Positions 11,221-21,524 of a stretch of DNA of 64,000 nucleotides are shown here, in pieces. The notes under the pieces were generated by a model. The model saw only the letters and a list, made by a program, of their open reading frames with translations, ran no database searches and was not told where the DNA came from. The translations under genes were made by a program, and so were the position numbers. Source of the stretch: Ailanthus altissimus (taxonomy: Eukaryota > Streptophyta > Magnoliopsida > Sapindales > Simaroubaceae); NCBI GenBank assembly GCA_946807835.1, contig OX327704.1, positions 2,046,001 through 2,110,000 of the forward strand, in the 5' to 3' direction. The number at the start of each line of letters is the position of its first letter. Position 1 is the first letter of the stretch.

Positions 11221-11577
11221 CAATAGCCCCAGGTGGTGAAGAGCCGACATCAAGGTGCCAAACCTTCTCGTCGATGTGAGCTCTTAAGAAAGATCAGCCT
11301 GTTATTTTTAGAATAACTTTTATCCGTTGAGCAATGGTCCTTTCACTCGACATCGTCGAATTACTAAGGCAGACTTTTGTCTTTGCTTGATAGGTGTGTC
11401 TTGCAGTCAAGCTTCATTCTGCCTTTACACTCAAGGGCCAATCTCCATCCGGCCAGAAGAAACTTGTGCACGCCTTCGTTACTTTTTGAGAGGTCTAATG
11501 CCTCATAAAAACTGTTTTATTTGAGATTGTCTCTAGACTCAAAGGTCTTGACATAAAATTAGAATTTTAGCTCTTAA
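11221..11577 (-). pseudogene. rrn23: Nuclear copy of part of plastid 23S rRNA (NUPT)
   Basis: The plus strand reads as the complement of the 3' (domain V-VI) part of a bacterial-type 23S rRNA. Recognisable words include 'aactttttatccgttgagc' in near form (aacttttatccgttgagca), 'tcttgcagtcaagctt', 'agggccaatctcc' and 'gcacgccttcgtta'. The 'cctcataaaaactg' and 'gttagaattctagctctt'-like ending fit the plastid version better than the mitochondrial one (from memory). Most visible differences are C-to-T or G-to-A, as expected of a methylated nuclear copy. It is not a functional rRNA gene. It lies wholly inside the long-TIR element. Confidence 0.85.
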
Positions 11578-11867
11578 ATCCTAATCAGTCTTCTTTGTTG
11601 AGCAGTGTCACAAATCGAGAACAAAGACAAAAATTTAGTAAAAGTGTATAAACATAAAAGTAAAGGTGTTTTGATATAAAAATAAGTGTATTCGAACAAT
11701 ATAATATTAAAAAAATAATTATTTTTTTATCAGTTAACTTTTATGAAATATTCTTTAAGAGTTAAATTTTATTTTATATTTTATAAATTAGTATCTATTA
11801 CTGTAATTAAACCTTATTTTAAGAATATTTATAATAATAACCTTATATATTAAATTGATTAGAGTCA

Positions 11868-12310
11868 AGAATTTTAAAATGCTTCGTTTTACTTTTACCA
11901 CTCTTTGTAAAAGATACGAATACGATACATGACTTGTGAGAATATCAAGAAAACGCACGTTTTATTTATATTCATAAAAAATTAAAAAAATATATTTTAA
12001 AGAATATTAAGAAAGCAAGAATATATATATATATTTAAATAATTAAGAGGTAAGAATATTAAAATACTTCATTTCATTTTTACCGCTCCATGTAAAAGAT
12101 ATTATACTTGACTTGTGAGTTTGGGAATATAAAAAAATGTGGCGTTTTATTGATACTCAAAAAAAAAAAAAATTATAAAAAAATTTGAAAAATGTTTTAG
12201 AGAATCTTTAATAGGCAAGAATATTATATATATATATATTGAAATTAGGAATCAAAAATATTAAAATTATACTGTTACCGCTCCTTGTAAAAGATTGAGA
12301 ATATAAAAAA
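11868..12310 (+). repeat. Satellite-like units, right block (three copies)
   Basis: Copies start near 11868, 12045 and 12245. Each has '(a)ttaaaatgcttcgtttta', 'taccgctccttgtaaaagat', then 'gtgagaatatcaag', 'cgttttatt', 'ttaaagaatatt' and a (TA)n run. Spacing is about 180-200 bp. The third copy is shortened. These are the best-preserved adjacent copies and show that the unit is tandem and not merely dispersed. Confidence 0.65.
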
Positions 12311-14141
12311 TGCAACAACTGAGGCCACATGGGCTGCTGCTCCCTACTTAGAAAATTCTGTGGTATTTTATACTGAAATCAATGCAATATTTAAAGTGTA
12401 TTGTTTCTATAATATTCTAAGGAAACCTTAATTACTACAATAGGAAATTAGGATGTAATCAATACAAATAGACTAACTTTTGGCCTTATTTGAAAAAAAA
12501 ATTGTAATTACTAAAATTTTATTTTAAAGTGATCACTTAAAATAAAGAATTCTATAAATGTTTAATCATTTAAATATTTTAATTGAATTAAAAATGATCC
12601 ACATTTACTTCTTAATAAAATAAAGATAATTCGATTAATAATTCATTTATGATAAGGATATACTCATTATAAATAAAGCATACTTTTAATGGAAAAATAT
12701 ACGCATTACAGAAAAATAAACACATTAATTATAATATAAATCTTTAAGCCATTCAATCCCTTTTTAGTTCTATATAATATTGTATAAAGATTTATTAAGA
12801 CTTAAAAGTTTCTAAACACATTCAAAATTGTTTTCAGGTTGATAGAGTTAACAATGATGGAGGTAAATCCTTTATTAATTTTTTTTTCACCTTAATCTAA
12901 TTACTTATGAAGTTATCAAATATTATTAGATTGTATAAGGAATTAACAGTGATAACCTAAGAACCTAAAGACTCGTAGAAATTTGAAAAACAAAATATAA
13001 CATATTTTTTATTGATCAAAGTAAATATTTATAGTGTTTGCAATAAATTTTAAATAAAAAACGTAACCTTAAAAAATAAATACACCTAATAGGAGTGAGA
13101 AGTTAAATATAATTAAAAAACAAACTTAAAAGAAAAGTATTAAAACAAATCAAACTTATTTAAAAAGAGAAGTTTTCTCAATGATCAAAGTAGATATTTA
13201 TAGTGTTTACAATAAAATTAAAAAAGAAAAATATAAATTTAAAAGAGAAATAAACTTAATAAAAATAAGAACTTAAAAGGGAAGTATTAAAACAAATCAA
13301 ACTTATCAAAGTGTTTAAAATAAATTAAACTTTAGTAATTACACTTTCGTTATCAAGACTATTATCTTATTTGAAAAAAATTTATAATATTAATTTGCCA
13401 CCCAATTTAAAAATTTATTATTATAAAAAACAAATTTTAACAGTTCTTTTCATATAAAACATGATTGAGTAAGTCTAAATTAAAATGAATCTCTCGTCTT
13501 GTAGATTAAAATAGATAAATAAATAAATCAAAAAATTATTTGAAAATAAAGACACAAAGATTTGAACTTTAACTTTAACTTTAATATTATATTAATTTAT
13601 TACTTAACTTAAAATTTTTAACTATTAATAAATAAGTTATTTGAAGAATAAAAAAATACAGGGAAATTAAATTAAAGAAACGGTTTACGATTTACGATTA
13701 AATCAATGGATGAAGAGTCCTTGAGCCCAATTTCGGTTGTTTTATTTGTTAAATTTTTAGTTAAATTAAATATAAAAAAATTATAATCTATAATCTGTAT
13801 TACATGCAATTCAAATTTAGATTCTTTCTCCCTTTTAGATTTTTTTTATGTGACTTGAATTGTTTTGAGTAGTGCATATATTTATATGCACATCATTTGA
13901 TCGCAACTACAGTTGATTTTTAAAAAAAGAAAAATATATATTGTTAATCAAATTGAGATTCCAAGTGAAAACAAAATATGCATCTTTTTTTAAAACAAAT
14001 AATATTATATTTCTGAAGTAATATTCCAATATTTTCAATCTCAAGTAATATAAAAAACAACTATTAGATAATTAATTTTTTTTAATTTTTAAAATTATCT
14101 ATTATATTATTTCATCATATAATAATTATTTAATATATTAC
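12311..14141. repeat. AT-rich DNA with a 169-bp tandem duplication
   Basis: No gene is seen. Two adjacent copies of a 169-bp unit start at 13013 and 13182. Both begin 'gatcaaagta.atatttatag' and end in 'aagtattaaaacaaatcaaa', with scattered differences and short indels. The rest (12311-13012 and 13320-14141) is low-complexity AT-rich sequence. Confidence 0.55.
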
Positions 14142-14456
14142 TTAAGATCCGGGGAAAAATTAAATTCCGTCCAAATCAGTTCAAACCAAACTAATTAATT
14201 TTATTAAAGCAAAATCAACCATAAACCATTTCATATGATCAAACCAAACCAAATCGATTCAATTTAATTCTTGATTTTGTTTTTCACATTCTATTTTATT
14301 ACAAATTAAATCAAACAAAACCAACAGTGACCCGATCAATCAATTTTTTTTTATAAAAAAAAAACTAATATTAAACCAATATATGAATTGAACCAAACCA
14401 ACTCAATTTGATTTTGTCAATTCAAGCAGTTCGATCCTTAACTTCCCAGCCCTTAA
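14142..14456. mobile_element. Degenerate 'ggttcggttt' MITE-like element
   Basis: The ends read TTAAGATCCGGGG and, on the right, CCCAGCCCTTAA, which are roughly inverted. The interior is a run of 'caaaccaaac' and 'tcaatttgatttt' words like those in the hAT-type elements at 1105 and 62877. No matching 8-bp flanks are visible, so the class is inferred from composition and ends only. Confidence 0.4.
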
Positions 14457-15764
14457 ACATTATTTTGGATTGAAAATCTGAATACTACTTGAAAAGTGTA
14501 TTCTTTTGAAGAATTATGTAAAAATTCTTCTTATTGTGGATTCTCATTCACTTTCTGAATTAAGCATCGTAATGTTATGTGATGATTACCAATCCATTTC
14601 TTACTATACTACTTGACCTTTTCCGTTTTTAAATTCTCTAACAAGTTTTAAACAAAAGTCTCAAAATGAGTGATACAAAGTAATGGAGAAAGACTGAGAC
14701 CTTGATTTTGTTTTTTGAAGAATTTATCCTCTCTCTGTGGGTAGCAAGATTACACCGAAATAAATGAAAATGCAATTACTTTGATCCTCTTCATTCAAAG
14801 AAAAATAAAACAAAGCAAATTGGCCATCTGCATAGTTAATAGAAATTCCAAAATCACTTCCTTTTCCTTCCCCTCATCGTCAACTTTCCCCCTGGAAAAA
14901 GGCAAATGGGAAAGAATTCAATACCTTACAAGAAATGTCAAACAGACTTGCTGTATGCAGCAGCCTATTAAAGGAATAAATATAGTGCCGCAAATTAAAG
15001 CACAAAAGATTTCAAGTGGCAATGGATTGATAAACTGCAGCAATTTGATAATTTCCAAGTACAATGATTTTCTTAAAAATAACAATTTATACACATGGTG
15101 TGTATAGTAATCCTACTTCATAGTAGGAATCCTTCTATTGGAGCAAAACTATAAGTTGAGCGATGAACACAGATTGCATACCTGGTGATCCGGCATGTAC
15201 ACTCTTGTTTAGTTAACGATCACATAATCTCATCCTGGATTTGTTTACTTCCACGCCTGCCATGCCTTAAATCAAGGTCACTGCACCATTAAGCATCAAT
15301 TCATGCTTCATTCCAAGTATAAATATTCCACTCAACCTGGTTTTCTTGAATCATATAATAGGAGTTCCAAAACCAAAGATGACCAATTTGATAGAAAGTT
15401 CTAAATTATAATTTAATCGTCGCGGTATGCATGATAAATCATTTTACAGGAGCAAAAACTATCATTTTATAATAGTTTTTTTAAATAAAAAATTACAAGA
15501 AAAGGCTGAAGAGTTAGCATCTACACAAACAGTTATTCTCCTAGTTCACAACTCAAAAAGAAAAAGAAGAAAAGATGGATAGAGAGAGGCACACCTTACA
15601 GCAGAACAACTATAGAATTTATAACAGAGTTACTTTATGATGAAATTTGCTATGCTAAAGACTAAGGTAGCAGAACAAACTAACTACTACAACAGTATGA
15701 GCTGCATCAATAATCCTGAAGAAGTTCAATTATTTTCTGACTTTTCATTGCATTCAAAGCAACC
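14457..15764. other. Possible 3' flank or UTR of the PPR locus
   Basis: Non-coding. Base composition here (about 14760-15120 and 15500-15764) is more even than in the surrounding AT-rich DNA. It lies just downstream of the minus-strand PPR pseudogene, so it could be its former 3' UTR. I see no splice sites or poly(A) signal that settle this. Confidence 0.25.
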
Positions 15765-17632
15765 CTAAAGAAGAGTATTGTAGGTGCCTATGTCTGGCAA
15801 ACAACCTTTTTCTTCAATATCTAATAAGAATTCACTTGGCTTCTCCAATTTTCCTTCTTTACAAAGTCCACCAATCATGATGTTATTAGTCACAACATCT
15901 GACACCAAGCCATATTGAGGTAAATTGTGGAACAACTCCAACCAGAGCATTTTTCAGTCTCCCGGTTTTACACAAACCACTAATGAGGCAACTGAAGATT
16001 TCTATTTTGAGTTCAAACTTGCAGTCATCTAAAGTAAGAAATAGTTCCATTGTTTCGGAGACAACCGTTCTTGTAGAGGCCATCAATAAAAATACAATAC
16101 AGACGGGAATCAAAGGAAACATTATCAAGTCCCATCTCACAAAACAATTTTTGCGCATCTCCAACCTTTGGCAATGGAAAACAAGATCAGAAAACAATCT
16201 ATTGTATGTAATAACATCTGGCCTAAATCCCTGAAATATCATTTCTTTATAAAGAGTCATAGTTTCGTCCACCTTCCCATTTTTGTAGTATCCCTTGATC
16301 AAGATATTGGAGCTAAACAAACAGGTATACAGCCCTTACTTGCCATGGATTCAAATAACCCCTTTGCATCATTAATTCGCCCTGCCAAACAATAACCATC
16401 CGTCATTATGTTATTAGTAACTTTATTGCAATCCACAACTCTTTGAAGCATCAATTCCAACAGTCCATTCGCTTCCTCCATCTCAATAATCAATTTCTTT
16501 GCCTCCTCCAAGTCACCAACATAATAGAGGCCATGAATTAGAGAACTAGAAACAACTTCATCTGAGATGATTCCCATATTCTTCATATCACAAAATAAGT
16601 TTTTGGCCATGTCTACTAACCCCTCTTTACATAGACTATTGATCAAACTACCATAACAAAAAATATTAGATTTACACATAATACCAGATTCATCATTCCC
16701 ATTCATCATTTTTTCATGTACTTTAAGTGCAGCAGCTGTATTGCCTGTTTTACACAACCCATTACTCAATGTCCCATATGTAACTGCATCAGGCTACACA
16801 CCTTGATCCCCATCTCAGTAAACAAACATTTCAATTCCTCCAAGTGCCCCACACAACAAAAACCATGAATTAGAATTAGAGTATTATAACAAATCATATT
16901 TGAGTTTATATCCGTAGCTCTCATTTTCAAAAACATTTCCTTCGCCTCATTCACAAAACAATATTGGGCTGACAAATAACACCAAATTCACCATTGCTAG
17001 TAACCATTTCTTTGTGTAATTTAAGAGGGGCACTTGTGTCCCCTCTTTGACACAGCCCATTAATCGAAGTGGTGTAAGTAAACACATTAGGCTGCACACC
17101 TCGACCCACATCTCAACAACCAAACTTTTCGCCTCCCACAAGCACCCCCAGAACAACAACCATGAATCAGAGAGTTATAAACAACCTTATTTGGGTTAAT
17201 TCTTCTAGCCTTCATAACAAAGAATAATTCTTTTCCCTTGTCTACTAATCCACCTTTACAAAGACCATCTATCAGACTACCATAACAAACATTAATGGGC
17301 TCACAAAGAACACCAAACAAAACATTAAATGTAGAAATGCGAGGCCGGGGGATATATATATATCATGTGATAGAAGAAGAAATTAGCTTCATTGAGAGTG
17401 AAGTTACCTGATTTGCACTTTTCTTTGAGGAATAATCAAGTCGGCACTGTTCTGGTTTTTGTTTGTTTCCGAAAGAAAATGAGACCTCATTTTTGGAAAT
17501 TGAAGTAGAAAAGCAGGTGAAGCTGAAAGCTTCCCCTTTAAAGCTGTTACTGAACCGGAGTATGAACAACGTAGTGAGGTTTTGAAAGCCGTTGATCGTG
17601 TAAGCTCCGAAATTAGTCAAGTCGATTAACAA
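15765..17632 (-). pseudogene. Restorer-like P-class PPR protein, pseudogene
   Basis: PPR proteins bind organellar RNA through helical 35-residue repeats. Here many repeats are visible on the minus strand: GSLIDGLCKGGLVDKGKELF (17270-17210), NSLIHGLYYVGDLEEAKKL (16545-16490), NNIMTDGYCLAGRINDAKGL (16410-16350), NILIKGYYKNGKVDETM (16305-16255) and NNIMIGGLCKEGKLEKPSEF (15882-15823). All are the P-class pattern. A 5' segment from an ATG at 17632 could be an organelle-targeting leader. It is followed in another frame by the family's KSGNFTLNEA motif near 17410. The frame changes at least five times (near 17400, 17330, 17160, 16970 and 15950), and several repeats expected after the leader are missing. 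The normal relatives are restorer-of-fertility-like proteins of about 500-700 residues. Confidence 0.88.
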
Positions 17633-17639
17633 GAAACGG

Positions 17640-18595
17640 GAAGATCAAACTCTTAACGTGATTCGTATATTCGCTCTTTTTGTTGGTGAGTCTGGTAATT
17701 AATGTGTTGGGTTGGGTTGAGCCCAATATAATATATTAGGCCCATGTCTAGCCCAATCTATGCATTATCTAAATTTAGAAATTGAACCTCTATTTGATTT
17801 CTAAATATATAAATCTACGGGTTCAATGGCCCTTTTTTTTGCTTTTTACCACATCATCTCAATTTTTAAAATACAACTAGGGATGAGTCCTAACATTAGA
17901 TCTAAAGATTTTTTTCGTTTTTGACTTTACAAAATGGGGACTTTATTCTTTATATAAAATACAAAGAGGGAAAGATAAAATTGAAAATCTACAAAAGCAT
18001 ATATAATTAGAATTTTAATTTTAGAATCTAATTAGATTGAAATAACAATTTTGTTTTTTAAGCGATCCAATTATTCGATACCTTTTTTTCTCATTTGAGA
18101 TATTATGTGGATGAACTTACTACTAAAACAAATGAGTTCAAATTAAAATTAAAATAAATAAAATAAAGTAAAATTTAAAAAAATATTATAAAAAATATTA
18201 TATTATAAAGTCACTCTTTATTTGGAAATAGAAAATGTCTTTGATGCTATTAGAATTTGGTGATTTAAAATTAATAATTAATTTAATTTTGAGTTAGAGA
18301 TTAATGAGGAGTTGAATATGAGGATGAGTATACATTGAATGTATGAGAATTAAACAAAAATGAAAAGTTGAAAGTAAAATACTATTCACATAGGTGTTGT
18401 TCTCGAATATATTATTTATACGTCAACTTATGGGTGTTTTTTTGTTTTAGCTCAGTTTGATTTATTTGAGTAAGTTTTGAACTTTTCTTAGACATAAACT
18501 CTTATTCCATCAGGAAATAAAATTTTTAAGAATTTTGTAAACATTATATATACATTTGTAATTCGTTAGAATTATCAATACATCAACAAAAAAAA
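17640..18595. other. AT-rich intergenic DNA
   Basis: This lies upstream of the PPR pseudogene. The first part (17640-17790) is more even in composition and could be its old promoter. No TATA position or coding frame can be supported. Nothing else is recognised. Confidence 0.35.
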
Positions 18596-18960
18596 GAATT
18601 AAGGGCTAGAGTAGCTCTAGGGCGTTGGGTGCAAGCGCGAAAGAATACTATAAAGTGCTTAAACGTTAGGCGCAAAAGTGCAAGAAAGTACTAAGTAAAT
18701 ACTTTATGAGTTTTTCTATTATTGTATTCATTAAGTTTCTCTTGTAAGGAGTTACTTGGATATAAAAGAACTGAATAAAAGAAGCGAAGATATGTGATTC
18801 ACCATGAACATAGGCAGTTATTACTTAACCACGTATATTCTTGTTTCTTGTGTGTTTTTTCTCTATTTTTTGGTTGATCTTGTTTATTCTTGTTGTACTT
18901 ATGAGTAAAAACTTTCGTAAAGCGCTAAATATTCTAGAGTGTTAAATATTAGACCGAAGA
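18596..18960 (+). repeat. Copia LTR remnant
   Basis: This contains a decayed version of the U5 motif found in the LTRs of this window: 'caccatgaacataggcag' then 'aaccacgtatattcttg' (18799-18844). It is preceded by 'ggatataaaag' and followed by 'cttgtgtgttttttctct'. Boundaries and target duplication could not be found. Confidence 0.5.
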
Positions 18961-19245
18961 GATATTAGGATGCATAAGAATTTTTAATAAATACAATAAA
19001 AAATTAAAATATTTCTTTTGCCTTCCAATTATTGAATAAACACACTTAAGTATTGAAAGTGCCTTTGATAGGTGGTTGAGAGTTTATTTGCAAGGTTTTT
19101 CGGTCGTCAAAAAGAGAAAGTTGCCAATCTTTTCTTGAAGTCTACACTGCGACTTTAGGTATATATGAAAAATATTTATGAGGGTAATAGTGATTTTCTC
19201 TTAATTTTCTTAACGATATCTCTTTGTGTATGAAAAAAATGAACT

Positions 19246-19439
19246 AGGAAGGGAATATGAAATGGATTTGGACTAAAAGTAAATGTTGAAGACAATGTTA
19301 TTATTCCGAATTTAGATCCTAAAATAGAAAATCTTGACAATTTGTTGAATACTATATTTCTAACATGACCACAATATACCTATCGATCTACCAAAGTCCT
19401 TATTTGAAGACATTAGATGCAGAAGTTATCGGAGTTTTT
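19246..19439 (+). pseudogene. Fragment of WSD1-like gene (exon 2 start)
   Basis: This 194-bp stretch aligns by eye with 46285-46500 of the WSD gene. Shared words include 'atgaaatgga', 'gaagac.atgttattattcc' (gene: gttattgttcc), 'atttagatcct.aaat.gaaaat' and 'acattagatgcagaagttat'. It ends where the gene codes for GVFRIHH, just before the catalytic motif. It has stops, a deletion of about 20 bases and a run of T at its end. It has no start or splice sites and is a dead partial copy 24-27 kb from the gene. Confidence 0.8.
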
Positions 19440-19800
19440 TTTTATGGCCCCAATATTAGGTGGTTTTTTTTGTGGCTATTTGACCCGTAATTAGATTAAT
19501 TTGAAATTGATAACAATGTATTATTATTATTATTATTAAAGACAAGTCCTATCAATTATTATTATTATTTTTTTTTTTATAATTTGTGAATTTTAGAACT
19601 GAGAAAACTATCATCTTATAGCCTATTTAATGGACTAGACATGCTAGAGTGGAATTATTATTTTTTTTAAACCTGGCAGAATTTTTTTTCTTCTAAAGAA
19701 GTATTTTTATCATGTTTTGAGTAAAAAAAAAAAAAGCAAAAACAAATTAGATTGCAAATTCTTAGTTAGTAAGGTTAGTGTATCTTTATATATATATATA
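19440..19800. other. AT-rich DNA with simple repeats
   Basis: It holds a (TTA)n tract near 19520-19570, T-rich tracts, and a (TA)n tract at about 19785-19810. No gene seen. Confidence 0.4.
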
Positions 19801-19814
19801 TATATATATAAGTT

Positions 19815-20925
19815 TAAACAAATAAACTCGACAAATGAGGGAAGAACACATATTCCACATTGGGAAAGTAGAAGTTATAAAAAGGGAACACAAACCCTAT
19901 AAAGAAAGAAAAAAGAGATCATTTTATGAAAGTGTAATATAGAGTAAGTCTGAACACAGGCCACATAAAAGAGGGAAGAACACATATGCTACTAAGGAGG
20001 GAAGAATACATATTCCACATTAGAGAAGTAGACCTTATAAAAGGAGAATATAAACCCGATAAAAAAAAAAAAAGAGACCCTTTCATGAAAGAAAAATACA
20101 GACCTCTCATTTACACACTTACGTAAGCTTGAACAAATAAATTCCCATATTGGAGAAGTAGATTTTATGAAAACGGTACATAAACCCAACAAAAGAGGAT
20201 AGAAGATACCATTTTGAAAGAGAAATATATAGCAAGCATGAACATAGACCTCACAAAAGAGGGAAGTAAACATACTCCATACTGAGAAAATAGACCTTAT
20301 GAAAGAGGAATACAAACCTTATAAAAGAGAGAAAAAAAGACCCTTGAACAAACAAATCCCCATATTAAGGAAGTAGACCTTATGAAAGGGATACACAAAC
20401 CCAACAAAAAAGGAAAAAATAGACTTTCATGAAAGAGAAATATAGTGCAAGCATGAACACGGACCTCATAAAGGAGGGAAGAAAATATACTCCATACTGA
20501 TAAAGTAGACTCTATAAAAAAAGGAATACAAACCCTATAAAAAAGTAAAAAAAAAGAGACCCCCTAAATTTGTGAAGAAGAGACCTTTTAATGAAATGGG
20601 AGTACAGACTCCATAAAAGAGAGAAAATGGGGAATATAGACTACCTTATAAAAGAGATATACAAACCCAACAAAAAGTGAAAGAAGATACACTTTGCATG
20701 AACACAAACCTCACAAATGAGGGAAGAAAACATATTTCATACTGGAAAGTAGGCCCTATAAAAAAGAAATACAAACCCTATAAAGGAGAAAAGAAAGGGA
20801 CCCCCTAAATTTGTGAAGAATAGACCTTTTAATGAAAAGGGAATACAAACTTCGTAAAAATGAAAAAAAAAAGAGAATACAGACTTCGTAAAAGAGAGAA
20901 GAAAGAGACTCCTTAAACAGGGATA
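19815..20925. repeat. Degenerate A/G-rich minisatellite
   Basis: Around eight imperfect units of roughly 110-170 bp. Each contains versions of 'gaagaacacatattccacat', 'gagaagtagaccttataaaa', 'acaaaccctataaaagaga' and 'gaccctttcatgaaagag'. Open frames on either strand are by-products of the repeat and change with each unit. No similar repeat occurs elsewhere in the window. Confidence 0.6.
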
Positions 20926-20934
20926 AATTATTTA

Positions 20935-21022
20935 CCGTCTTAGTATCTGTTTGAGACTCGAACCCCTAAACTCATAGCTTAGAAGATGCACACTTGACCA
21001 TTCGGCTAAACCATTATATGCG
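20935..21022 (-). other. tRNA-like sequence or SINE head
   Basis: On the minus strand it reads 'ggtttagccgaatggtcaag' and, about 30 bases on, 'ggggttcgagtctc'. These resemble the A box and B box of a tRNA gene (internal RNA polymerase III promoter), spaced as in a tRNA. The acceptor stem does not pair convincingly, so this is a tRNA pseudogene or the head of a tRNA-derived SINE and not a working tRNA. Confidence 0.35.
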
Positions 21023-21115
21023 GTAGTTAAAGTTTTTATAAACAATAAACACTATTACTTTATAATTAAATTTTTTTATCTTACAATCATCTTCTTTCAT
21101 TGCACAATTAGTATT

Positions 21116-21524
21116 TGATAAGTGTATTAAGTGCAATACTTAATATTAGGTATAAACACATTATGGCCAATATCTTTTATCATTCCCACTAACATTAATT
21201 ATAATTAATTATTTAAAAATAATACTCATTAGGTGTAAAACAACTAACCTATATTCATAAACATGGGGTGGCATTTTTGATAGAAAAATGCCTATAAATA
21301 GAACACTTGGTTAAGTCCCTAAATCATCTAATCGTATTCAAGACACACATATGCCACCAGTGGAGATTGGAAAGGTTTAAAAGAGCTTAATCATATCTCC
21401 AGATTGTTGAAAAATGACTTCAATGGCAAGAGATATGTTTAATCCATTTTTTAAATTCTGCATTGATTTATATGCTTTTAAAGTTGTTTTAAGCATGTTT
21501 AGATCACCTTAAGCTAGTCTAACA
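21116..21524 (+). repeat. 5' LTR of copia element 2
   Basis: 409 bp, TG...CA. It contains 'gcctataaatagaacac' (TATA region, about 21290) and ends 'agtctaaca' two bases before the primer-binding site. Confidence 0.93.

Larger units (their letters stand above)
10341..11844. mobile_element. Long-TIR (Mutator-like) element carrying plastid rDNA
   Basis: A 1504-bp segment has inverted ends of about 100 bp. The left end reads AGGGGTAATTGTCATAAATA and the reverse complement of the right end reads AAGGTTATTATTATAAATA. They stay alignable through 'aagtaaggcttaatta' against 'aaataaggtttaatta' and through 'agagaatattttat' against 'aaagaatatttcat'. Long TIRs enclosing unrelated sequence are typical of MULEs and Pack-MULEs. 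The flanks are AT runs, so the target duplication is ambiguous (atatat). No transposase is visible. The interior holds a host-like segment (10795-11060) and a plastid 23S rRNA piece. Confidence 0.6.

Noticed and set aside
14781..15107. 108-codon plus-strand open frame
   Set aside because: Composition and lack of any recognisable motif suggest chance. The stretch fits a 3' UTR of the minus-strand PPR locus.
19919..20315. Two minus-strand open frames rich in Phe and Ser
   Set aside because: They are translations of the minisatellite and repeat with its unit.
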